A stretch of 8,664 nt of DNA from WTAW01 sp964540205 (lineage in GTDB: Bacteria; Acidobacteriota; Aminicenantia; Aminicenantales; Aminicenantaceae), in assembly GCA_964540205.1 (NCBI GenBank), contig CAZIMJ010000316.1:1-8664 (forward strand), in the 5' to 3' direction. Position numbers and translations under genes: made by a program. Positions 1-5,298 of this stretch are shown in pieces (positions within the stretch are counted from its first letter, which is position 1; every line of letters starts with the position of its first letter). Below the pieces are notes generated by a model. The model did no database searches, was not told the origin of the DNA, and was given only the letters and a program-made list of their open reading frames with translations.

Positions 1-1
1 G

Positions 2-139
2 ACCGTATGGGTTGATGAAAGGGTGAATGCCTACAACTTATCGTTTGCAGAGCCCCCTTCTGATGTACTCTTCGACCCAGACGAGTGGATCCTCTGTTAC
101 AGGGGTTATTTTCAGAAAAAAGGAACAAAAAACAGGTAA
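2..139 (+). CDS. C-terminal end of a protein, M1 metallopeptidase-like (partial)
   Basis: An open frame enters from the left edge and runs 45 codons to a TAA at 137-139; its start is outside the window. The visible peptide begins TVWVDERVNAYNL and contains VLFDPDEWIL, then ends in a basic tail (QKKGTKNR). A strand-rich segment followed by a DP-x-x-W-(I/V)-L motif close to the C-terminus is how many M1-family aminopeptidases end (the last beta-sandwich repeat), so I infer the tail of an M1-like peptidase. No catalytic region is visible, so the family call is tentative; that this is a real coding end is better supported, by the protein-like composition and by the stop falling 4 bases before the stop of the convergent barrel gene. 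An overlapping longer plus-strand frame (27-500) runs through that barrel gene and is a shadow. Confidence 0.6.
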   Translation, partial: TVWVDERVNAYNLSFAEPPSDVLFDPDEWILCYRGYFQKKGTKNR

Positions 140-143
140 AAGT

Positions 144-1295
144 TCAGAAAGCTTCAGTGGCAGAGATGTAGAATCCTCTGCCCTCACCCGTAAAACCTAC
201 ATCCAGCCTCAGGTTGATCTTCTCATCACGATTGAAAGTGTAGCGCAATCCCAGCCCCACGCTGTGTTTGGCTTTTGCGAAATCAAGGCGGTTCAGTCTA
301 TCCGCTACATTCCCAAAACCTGCAAATCCTACAACCCCAAACCGCCCAAACAGCTGAATCCGATATTCCATTTGGAGAACCACCATATTCTTATCCCGAT
401 AGCGACCCGCATAATATCCTCTCATAATTTGCTGTCCTCCCAAAAAGGACAGCAATTGAAAAGGCACATCTCCCGAAGAAGAGCTCAAGTACCCTTGTAA
501 AGCGATAGTGTGTTTTGTGGATACCGAGAAATAAGTCCTTAGGTCAAACAGATACTTTGTGAAGTGATAGTCACTACCCAGAGCCCGACGATAGAACGTG
601 GCAGAAACCTGATGATAGCTTCCGCGCCGGGAATAATAGATATTGTCTCTCGAATCCCAGTTTAAAAAGAATCCTAATCCAGAGACGTTCCCGCCCTCGC
701 TCCCAGAGATCTCACCGGAATCAAGCAACCCATCCTCCTCGACCTCAATTAACTTTTGATAGCCGAAGTCGTATCTCAGGCCTGCGTTAACAAACGAGGA
801 GACCTTCTTTTGGACATTGATATTCGCTAAAAAGGACCGCGAAATATATTTCTCCTCCATTTCGGGTGTGGTGCCCGGGCCGATCCCATAGAATTTATCG
901 TTAAATTTGCTATACCCCAAAGCACCCTGTAATCTGTACTCATTCTTTTTGAGATAGACGTCGGGCATAACGAATACTTGAAACTGCTTATTCGTGGTGT
1001 ACACCATAAAACTGTTGACGCTGGAAGGCCTGAGCTTCGGATCTTCTTTAGCAGAGCGAAAAAAATAACCTCCCCCAAATCCCAGAGCAAGTTTTGTTTC
1101 TGGAGAGTAGAAGAGGACAGGAAGAACAAGAAGGTTTCTGTCCTTCTTTTCTTTCTCCTCTGCTTTGTCATCAGCGGATGCCGATAGAGAGCAGAGGTGC
1201 ATTCCCAGGACGAAAAAGAAAAGCACAAATAAAGATACTTGAAAGGAGATTTTTTTCTCGAGTGTAAAAATGCCTAGTTTGGTGCTTTGAGTCAT
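144..1295 (-). CDS. Outer-membrane beta-barrel protein, Omp85/BamA-TamA (surface antigen D15) family, no POTRA domains
   Basis: This 383-residue protein starts with a signal peptide: basic residues at 14-15, a hydrophobic stretch at about 19-35 and an Ala-rich site (SASA-DD) suggesting cleavage near 41. A short charged linker follows, then amphipathic beta-strands to the end. Omp85-type signatures are visible: a DSRDN...YYSRRGSY segment at 214-227, GGQQIMRGY at 286-294 (the (V/I)RG(F/Y) motif of the loop folded inside the barrel), and a Gly-rich FGVVGFAGFGNV strand at 319-330. The protein ends in phenylalanine, as expected of a signal recognised by the BAM complex. It lacks POTRA repeats, so it is the barrel-only form, not BamA itself; its substrate or partner is unknown. 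It lies 19 bases downstream of the ferredoxin-domain gene and is probably co-transcribed with it. The ATG has no Shine-Dalgarno sequence in that gap, and I see no GTG or TTG alternative in the first 20 codons. Confidence 0.88.
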   Translation of the reverse strand: MTQSTKLGIFTLEKKISFQVSLFVLFFFVLGMHLCSLSASADDKAEEKEKKDRNLLVLPVLFYSPETKLALGFGGGYFFRSAKEDPKLRPSSVNSFMVYTTNKQFQVFVMPDVYLKKNEYRLQGALGYSKFNDKFYGIGPGTTPEMEEKYISRSFLANINVQKKVSSFVNAGLRYDFGYQKLIEVEEDGLLDSGEISGSEGGNVSGLGFFLNWDSRDNIYYSRRGSYHQVSATFYRRALGSDYHFTKYLFDLRTYFSVSTKHTIALQGYLSSSSGDVPFQLLSFLGGQQIMRGYYAGRYRDKNMVVLQMEYRIQLFGRFGVVGFAGFGNVADRLNRLDFAKAKHSVGLGLRYTFNRDEKINLRLDVGFTGEGRGFYISATEAF

Positions 1296-1314
1296 GGGAA
1301 ATGAAAAAATCTTA

Positions 1315-2439
1315 CTATCTCGACTTGATCCTATCGATTGTCGATTTAAGCACAGTGTTGGCTACCCAGGAAGGTTTGAGTTTGCCACGCACTTTTAAGA
1401 GATGGACCATCGTATCCCGGAAGGTCCTTGGCACATCCCTCTGCTCTGATTCAGGTTTGCGGACGAGACGAAGAGAGTCGGTGAGACATGTGGTGACACA
1501 TACCCCGCACCCGATACATCGATCGAGGTCGAGAACGACCTTATCCTCTTTTAGACTAAGCGCATCCATTTGACATCGCTGGACACAAACGCCACAACCT
1601 ATGCAGGTTTCTGGCTCCGCTACGCAGATAAAGGGCGAAGAGACGATTGTAGCGGGCTTAGGGTGTTGTTTGATAGTCCTGAGCACTCCGCAGCAACATC
1701 CACAACAGCAGCAGATATTAACGATATCCTTTGAATTGCTGGGTTGAAGGACCAAACCTGCGTCATCCGCCTTTTTTAAGATATCCAAAGCTTCCTCTTG
1801 ATCGATGTACCGTCCGATCCCCCTGTCATGGTAGAGGTCTGCGCCACGTCCAAAAACCAAGCAATTCTCTGTGGGTTTTTCACATCCTTCGCCCAGCAGC
1901 TTCTTTTCCTTCCGACAGATACAGGGCGCCACCAGGAATTTATCCTGTGCTTTAACGAGCTCTTCCACATTTTCATAGGGGAGGACTTCGAGTCTGCTGT
2001 CGATACTCTCGTTTACGGGAATCGTCCTCAATTGCGGTGCTTTTTTCCAGGTTTCTGTATTGAGCAGGGTGGGAATGTACTCCCCCACATCTCTGGCCAG
2101 CTCAGGATTCAGATCATTCACATGATATTCCCATATTCCGATGGCAAATTGGAGTGCCATATACAGGTCTGGCCGCCCTTCTCTTTTTATCTTAAGGATG
2201 AGTCCTTTTTGATACAACTCTTCGAGTCTGGTCGAGGTTTCTTCGACTGAAAGTTTTGCCCGGTGGGCGATGACTTTGACGCTTTCGGGAAGAACACTCA
2301 GGTGCAACGTCATTTCTGCCTCTTCAGGTGTGAAGAGACGGCGGAGAATCCTCAGTTCAACACCAGTCTCCGTTGAGGGATATCCCCCCGGGAGGTTGTC
2401 AAGATGAGCTGCTAACCTTGTGTACACATCATTTTTCAT
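1315..2439 (-). CDS. 4Fe-4S ferredoxin-domain protein with winged-helix-like N-terminus and extra cysteine clusters
   Basis: A 374-residue, probably cytoplasmic iron-sulfur protein. Residues about 30-95 look like a winged-helix fold (helical, ending EELYQKGLILKIKREGRPDLY, resembling an MarR/ArsR-type recognition helix plus wing), so it may sense or bind another macromolecule. A first cysteine set lies at 173, 175, 186 and 193 (APCICR...GEGC...ENC). A very dense set, NICCCCGCCCG, puts seven cysteines in eight positions at 243-250. Two classic CX2CX2CX3C ferredoxin motifs follow: C279, 282, 285, 289 and C308, 311, 314, 318, each starting CIGCGVC, sufficient for two [4Fe-4S] clusters; neither has the usual proline after the last Cys. 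The architecture resembles uncharacterised ferredoxin-like proteins that I associate with sulfate reducers and other anaerobes; the electron partner is unknown. The ATG is supported by an AGGA 7 bases upstream. It is the first gene of a likely operon with the outer-membrane barrel. Confidence 0.85.
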   Translation of the reverse strand: MKNDVYTRLAAHLDNLPGGYPSTETGVELRILRRLFTPEEAEMTLHLSVLPESVKVIAHRAKLSVEETSTRLEELYQKGLILKIKREGRPDLYMALQFAIGIWEYHVNDLNPELARDVGEYIPTLLNTETWKKAPQLRTIPVNESIDSRLEVLPYENVEELVKAQDKFLVAPCICRKEKKLLGEGCEKPTENCLVFGRGADLYHDRGIGRYIDQEEALDILKKADDAGLVLQPSNSKDIVNICCCCGCCCGVLRTIKQHPKPATIVSSPFICVAEPETCIGCGVCVQRCQMDALSLKEDKVVLDLDRCIGCGVCVTTCLTDSLRLVRKPESEQRDVPRTFRDTMVHLLKVRGKLKPSWVANTVLKSTIDRIKSR

Positions 2440-2446
2440 ATGAAAA

Positions 2447-2524
2447 TCCTATCTTCATTCTTTATCTCGATTTAACCTGTCATTTTTATCAAATTATACT
2501 TCTGCTGTCCAGGCATTCTGTGAA
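2447..2524 (-). promoter_or_regulatory. Candidate promoter and RBS of the 4Fe-4S protein gene
   Basis: On the minus strand a perfect TATAAT (2493-2498) lies 53 bases upstream of the ATG. The best -35-like hexamer is TTCACA (2519-2524, 5 of 6 matches to TTGACA), but the spacing is 20 bases, longer than the usual 16-18; a TGGACA lies too close. The Shine-Dalgarno core AGGA is at 2447-2450. The -10 is convincing only as a sequence match, so this is a candidate promoter, not a firm one. Confidence 0.35.
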
Positions 2525-2546
2525 AATAAAGAAAACGGCTGTGCCG
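2520..2546 (-). terminator. Weak candidate intrinsic terminator after the discoidin-domain gene
   Basis: Reading the minus strand, CGGC-ACA-GCCG (2546-2536) forms a 4-bp, 3-base-loop GC hairpin followed directly by the T-rich run TTTTCTTTATTTTCA (2535-2521). It lies 18 bases past the TGA of the discoidin-domain gene and before the next gene's candidate -10. The position and T-tract fit a Rho-independent terminator, but the stem is short. Confidence 0.35.
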
Positions 2547-2563
2547 AGCTGATCAGAGTTTAA

Positions 2564-3589
2564 TCATTCGGAGGGCCGATAACCAAAGACCTGGAACTCT
2601 GATATTGCAAACTGATTATCCCCATCCGTAGCAAAAATTCTTATGTAACGCGCTCTCAACGGAAAAAATTCCAGGTCCTCAACGTACTCCAGATGCCCGG
2701 GGATAGAGCTCATGGTGTCCATCCCTTCCAAAACCTCTCCATCACTTCCCAAGATCTCTGTGAGGATGACATAATCCTCACCATTGACCGAAAATTCGAT
2801 CCTGTAATCATCGTTTGTATCCACCTGGACCACGATCCCTGTGACCTCATAGATGTTACCGAAGTCGATGATGAATGAAACCTCAGGGTCTTCCCAGAAA
2901 ACATTCTGCGCTTCGTTCCAGCCACTCTCTTCAAAAGGGATCCTGCCATCTATGATCAGATTCGCATCATTTTCGAACTCTCCTGTGCTCGTTATTTGAG
3001 CCGGACGAATGATCTTGCTTTCTCCCTCTGGGGATTCAGTGACCGCTCCCCGTTCTCCAAAGACCTGGATCTCGGACAACGCAAACTTGGAATCTCCAGC
3101 TACGGCAGTCACTTTGATAAACCTAGTGGATACGGGTTCGAACTCCAAGTTCACCACAAAGTGGGGATCGCCCGGGACAGTGCTCATTGTATCCATTCCA
3201 GACTCAATATCCCCATGATTTTCCCGAATCTGCACCAAGGGGATATAATCTGTGCCATCCAAGGAGTAGTCGATATTGTAATCATCGTTTCCATCTACTT
3301 GAACAAGGAGTCCAGAAACAGTGAAGTCCCCTCCTAAGTCAAGGATGAAGTATGTATCCGTTCGTTTCCAATAGATGTTGTGTTCTGAATTCCAAGGGCT
3401 GCCTTCTGGAGGAGACTGTCCATCAATGAGAAGTCGCACAGAGTTGGTATAGACTCCCTCGCCTTCCACAGATCGCGGCGCTATGATCTCACGCTCGCTT
3501 TCTTGGGAAGAAAAAAGAATCAGCGGAAAAGCTAATGGAATAATCCCGATCAGAATTAAAATATTATAAACCAACCTGTATTTGTTCAC
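2564..3589 (-). CDS. Exported protein with two tandem discoidin-like (F5/8 type C) domains
   Basis: A 341-residue protein with a hydrophobic N-terminal segment (about 7-27) that is a signal peptide or membrane anchor; there is no lipobox and no cysteine anywhere. The rest is two copies of a beta-sandwich domain (about 35-179 and 193-337) with the features of galactose-binding/discoidin (F5/8 C, CBM32-like) modules: IDG near the start, WN..NI/VFW, a central YFILDLGG / SFIIDFGN strand, VQVD-x-NDDY, S-(L/V)-(D/N)-G-x-DY, GMDTMS-x-(V/I)PG and a closing F-A-(L/I)-S-E-x-QVFG. Matching motifs sit exactly 158 residues apart (SLDGTDY 109 and SVNGEDY 267; GMDTM 131 and 289), so the pair arose by internal duplication without indels. 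No catalytic domain is present. The role is probably ligand, glycan or surface binding outside the cytoplasm. The GTG start is chosen because of a consensus AAGGAGG 5 bases upstream (3595-3601). Confidence 0.82.
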   Translation of the reverse strand: MNKYRLVYNILILIGIIPLAFPLILFSSQESEREIIAPRSVEGEGVYTNSVRLLIDGQSPPEGSPWNSEHNIYWKRTDTYFILDLGGDFTVSGLLVQVDGNDDYNIDYSLDGTDYIPLVQIRENHGDIESGMDTMSTVPGDPHFVVNLEFEPVSTRFIKVTAVAGDSKFALSEIQVFGERGAVTESPEGESKIIRPAQITSTGEFENDANLIIDGRIPFEESGWNEAQNVFWEDPEVSFIIDFGNIYEVTGIVVQVDTNDDYRIEFSVNGEDYVILTEILGSDGEVLEGMDTMSSIPGHLEYVEDLEFFPLRARYIRIFATDGDNQFAISEFQVFGYRPSE

Positions 3590-3594
3590 ACCTG

Positions 3595-3601
3595 CCTCCT
3601 T
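3595..3601 (-). promoter_or_regulatory. Consensus Shine-Dalgarno fixing the GTG start of the discoidin-domain gene
   Basis: AAGGAGG on the minus strand lies 5 bases before GTG 3589-3587. It is the strongest ribosome-binding site on this strand of the window and decides the non-ATG start; no ATG precedes the hydrophobic segment in this frame. Confidence 0.8.
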
Positions 3602-3616
3602 AGCCAGAATTCTTCA

Positions 3617-3692
3617 TAAAAGATGCAAACAACTCATATTTAAAAAACCTTGCATAAAAGAAAATTCCATATTTTATTGTTAGCATCTTTTA
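3617..3692. repeat. 10-bp inverted repeat upstream of the discoidin-domain gene
   Basis: TAAAAGATGC (3617-3626) recurs as its reverse complement GCATCTTTTA (3683-3692), 56 bases apart, in the AT-rich region 28-103 bases upstream of the GTG start. It could be paired operator half-sites or the stem of a leader structure; the perfect 10-base match in AT-rich sequence is suggestive only. Confidence 0.35.
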
Positions 3693-3813
3693 CCTTTTGG
3701 GCGAGCCGATCTCACTACAAAGCCTTCGTGGTAGCCCATTCGAGGTAGCCCACTACATCTTCCTGGGCCATTGCCTCGCCTTTGCAACGATCTCGACTCG
3801 TGAATAATTCAGA

Positions 3814-3833
3814 ATATATCATCGATCATATAT
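3814..3833. repeat. 20-bp near-perfect palindrome (ATATAT-C-ATCGAT-C-ATATAT)
   Basis: The two halves are symmetric about ATCGAT, with only the two C positions (3820 and 3827) breaking symmetry, giving 18 of 20 symmetric bases. Size and symmetry resemble a dimeric-regulator operator in the divergent intergenic region. Its AT-rich arms could also arise by chance. Confidence 0.4.
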
Positions 3834-3980
3834 TTAGTCTCACTAACTAAGCATTGCATTGAAAAGAAAAGGGATTGGTCATCTGGATTCTTTATAGCAG
3901 AATTTCCTACCGAAAAGCAAGGCACAGTGAGGCATCGCAAGCATTTCCAAAACCGTGTTGATGTCATTTAGAGTGATCAG

Positions 3981-4024
3981 ATTGTGTGATGGAAAAAACC
4001 GTGAGAAGGACTGGACGGGCATGG
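3981..4024 (+). repeat. Left copy of a 44-bp inverted repeat flanking the glycosyltransferase operon
   Basis: The segment starting ATTGTGTGATGG and ending GGACGGGCATGG matches the reverse complement of 8590-8633 at 41 of 44 positions with no gaps. The three differences (left bases 3989, 3994 and 4010) are all A here and G in the other copy. The upstream side also shares GAGTG at the same offset (3971-3975), so the element may be longer than 44 bp but decayed. It lies between the discoidin gene and the operon and is followed 9 bases later by the palindromic element at 4034. Confidence 0.85.
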
Positions 4025-4033
4025 TATTTTTTG

Positions 4034-4082
4034 ATGTAGGGTCCGTTCCCCGAACGGACTGTTTAGGTTACAGTCCCTACAT
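4034..4082. repeat. 49-nt palindromic element able to form a three-way junction (REP/MITE-like)
   Basis: The outer arms ATGTAGGG (4034-4041) and CCCTACAT (4075-4082) pair perfectly over 8 bp. Inside lie two hairpins: TCCGTTC (4042-4048) with GAACGGA (4052-4058) around a CCC loop, and CTGT (4059-4062) with ACAG (4070-4073) around a 7-base loop. Only base 4074 is left unpaired at the junction. Such compact imperfect palindromes in intergenic DNA are typical of REP elements and miniature transposable elements; an RNA fold acting in the 5' leader of the glycosyltransferase operon is the alternative. There is no T-tract on either strand adjacent to make it a standard terminator. Confidence 0.75.
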
Positions 4083-4124
4083 TTATAATGTTATCCATCA
4101 CGGATTTGGAAATAGGTCTCTGTC

Positions 4125-4153
4125 TTGACATTTCTTTGTGCAGAGAATACATT
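4125..4153 (+). promoter_or_regulatory. Candidate sigma70 promoter of the glycosyltransferase operon
   Basis: A perfect TTGACA (4125-4130) is followed, after exactly 17 bases, by TACATT (4148-4153; 4 of 6 matches to TATAAT). Transcription would start near 4159-4161, at or just before the ATG at 4162, implying a leaderless or nearly leaderless message for the first gene. A second option is the TATAAT at 4084-4089, which has no good -35 at standard spacing. Confidence 0.4.
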
Positions 4154-4161
4154 ACCCCCAA

Positions 4162-5298
4162 ATGCGGGTAGGCTTTGATGTGCGCCCTTTTCTGAAGGAA
4201 GAAACGGGCGTTGGTATCTATTTCAAGAACCTTTTATTCGCCCTGTCAAAGATCGATCAAGAAAATGAGTACTATCTTTTTTCGTCCTCATGGAAAGATC
4301 GATTTGATCCCAAGAAGGTTCCTCCGTTTGCCCACAAGCGCTTCAGGGATTTTCGTTATCCGGTAAGGATGGTCAATTTTTTGTGGAATAAGCTTGGCTG
4401 GCCATCCATGGATCTATTTTTCAAGACGAGCTTGGACTTGGTTCATTCACCCACTCCCCTCGTTCTCCCTTCGCGCGGCAAGAAGATCGTGACTGTTTAT
4501 GATCTGTGCTTTTTGGAGTATCCCCACTTAAGTGACGATGAGTCGAGGCATGTGTTTTCTCCAAGGATTGAGCAGTCCCTTCATCGTGCCGACAGTGTCA
4601 TCTCCATATCACATTTCAGCCAGGAGCAAATTTTAAAAAGATTCTCTGTGGATAAGGATAAAGTCCATGTGACTCACTTGGGGATCGACCATGATTTTTG
4701 GCGTGAAGTCGCCCCAGAAGAAACAGAGCGGGTCAAGTCTAAATTCAATTTGCCTTCGTCCTATCTGCTTTTTGTTGGGGCTCAAGAGCCCCGCAAGAAC
4801 ATCGGAAATCTGATCGAAGCCTTGAAGATCGTCCACAGCCAATACAGAAAGACACCTCTCGTCCTTGCAGGTAGAGAGGGGAAGGACTCAGCCAACATAT
4901 TGGACAGGATAAATGCGTATGACCTCAAACACTGGGTGCATATGACCGGATATTTGAATGATTTTGAGTTGAGGAATATCTACCGGTTGGCCACTGCTCT
5001 CATATTCCCTTCCCTCTGTGAAGGTTTTGGACTGCCCTTGCTTGAAGCCATGGCTTCCGGAATCCCTATCATTGCATCACATGCTCCAGCGCTTCCGGAG
5101 ATATGTCAGGACGCTGCGCTCTTTTTCGACCCGGAGCAGCCCGAGGATATGGCGGAAATGATTTTACGTGTAATGAAAGACGCAGATCTGAGAGAAGACC
5201 TTGTCAGGAGAGGGGAAAAAAGAGTCCTGGATTTCAGCTGGGAATCCACCGCAGAGCAGACTCTATCCATCTATAGATCTCTGGTGGGAGTCCCATGA
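4162..5298 (+). CDS. Glycosyltransferase family 4 (GT-B fold), first gene of the operon
   Basis: This retaining GT-B enzyme transfers a sugar from a nucleotide donor to a glycan acceptor at the cytoplasmic face of the inner membrane. From the ATG at 4162 it has 378 residues, normal for the family; the frame is open back to a GTG at 4138, which would add MQRIHYPQ, but neither start has an SD, and the ATG sits immediately before the conserved first strand MRVGFDVRPF and the glycine loop ETGVGIYFKNLL. The N-terminal acceptor domain runs to about residue 190. The donor domain shows VGAQEPRKNIGNL (about 205-216) and the GT4 signature CEGFGLPLLEAM, whose two glutamates (about E287 and E295) form the E-x7-E motif contacting the donor sugar. 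The TGVG loop and ALPEIC segment resemble mannosyltransferase-like GT4 enzymes, but the sugar cannot be read from sequence. Its stop overlaps the next start (ATGA). Confidence 0.88.
   Translation: MRVGFDVRPFLKEETGVGIYFKNLLFALSKIDQENEYYLFSSSWKDRFDPKKVPPFAHKRFRDFRYPVRMVNFLWNKLGWPSMDLFFKTSLDLVHSPTPLVLPSRGKKIVTVYDLCFLEYPHLSDDESRHVFSPRIEQSLHRADSVISISHFSQEQILKRFSVDKDKVHVTHLGIDHDFWREVAPEETERVKSKFNLPSSYLLFVGAQEPRKNIGNLIEALKIVHSQYRKTPLVLAGREGKDSANILDRINAYDLKHWVHMTGYLNDFELRNIYRLATALIFPSLCEGFGLPLLEAMASGIPIIASHAPALPEICQDAALFFDPEQPEDMAEMILRVMKDADLREDLVRRGEKRVLDFSWESTAEQTLSIYRSLVGVP

Larger units (their letters stand above)
3590..4137. other. 548-base intergenic region with several symmetric elements
   Basis: This stretch separates the minus-strand discoidin-domain gene from the plus-strand glycosyltransferase operon, so it should hold divergent promoters. 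I see no gene in it that I would call. It contains the SD of the discoidin gene, a 10-bp inverted repeat (TAAAAGATGC at 3617-3626 with its complement at 3683-3692), a direct repeat GGTAGCCCA (3730-3738 and 3744-3752 region), the near-palindrome at 3814-3833, the 44-bp repeat copy at 3981-4024, the three-way-junction palindrome at 4034-4082 and a TATAAT at 4084-4089 just past it. A 35-codon minus-strand frame (about 3830-3723, MIYSELFT...) lacks an SD and is not called. Confidence 0.7.

Noticed and set aside
27..500. 157-codon plus-strand frame at the left edge
   Set aside because: Most of it lies antisense to the well-supported barrel gene and its composition is not protein-like; the true plus-strand gene end is in another frame (2-139).
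1798..2250. 150-codon plus-strand frame
   Set aside because: Antisense shadow of the 4Fe-4S protein gene, whose cysteine motifs are unambiguous.
3730..3752. Direct repeat GGTAGCCCA as a possible CRISPR or iteron start
   Set aside because: Only two 9-base copies with 5 bases between them; no regular array.
3723..3830. 35-codon minus-strand frame in the intergenic region (MIYSELFT...TTKAL)
   Set aside because: No ribosome-binding site, the start lies inside the AT-rich near-palindrome and I recognise no family; it could be a gene relic but is unsupported.
3989..4039. 16-codon plus-strand frame MEKTVRRTGRAWYFLM
   Set aside because: Very short, no Shine-Dalgarno, and the match with the other copy is explained by the DNA repeat; the substitutions do not show a coding pattern.
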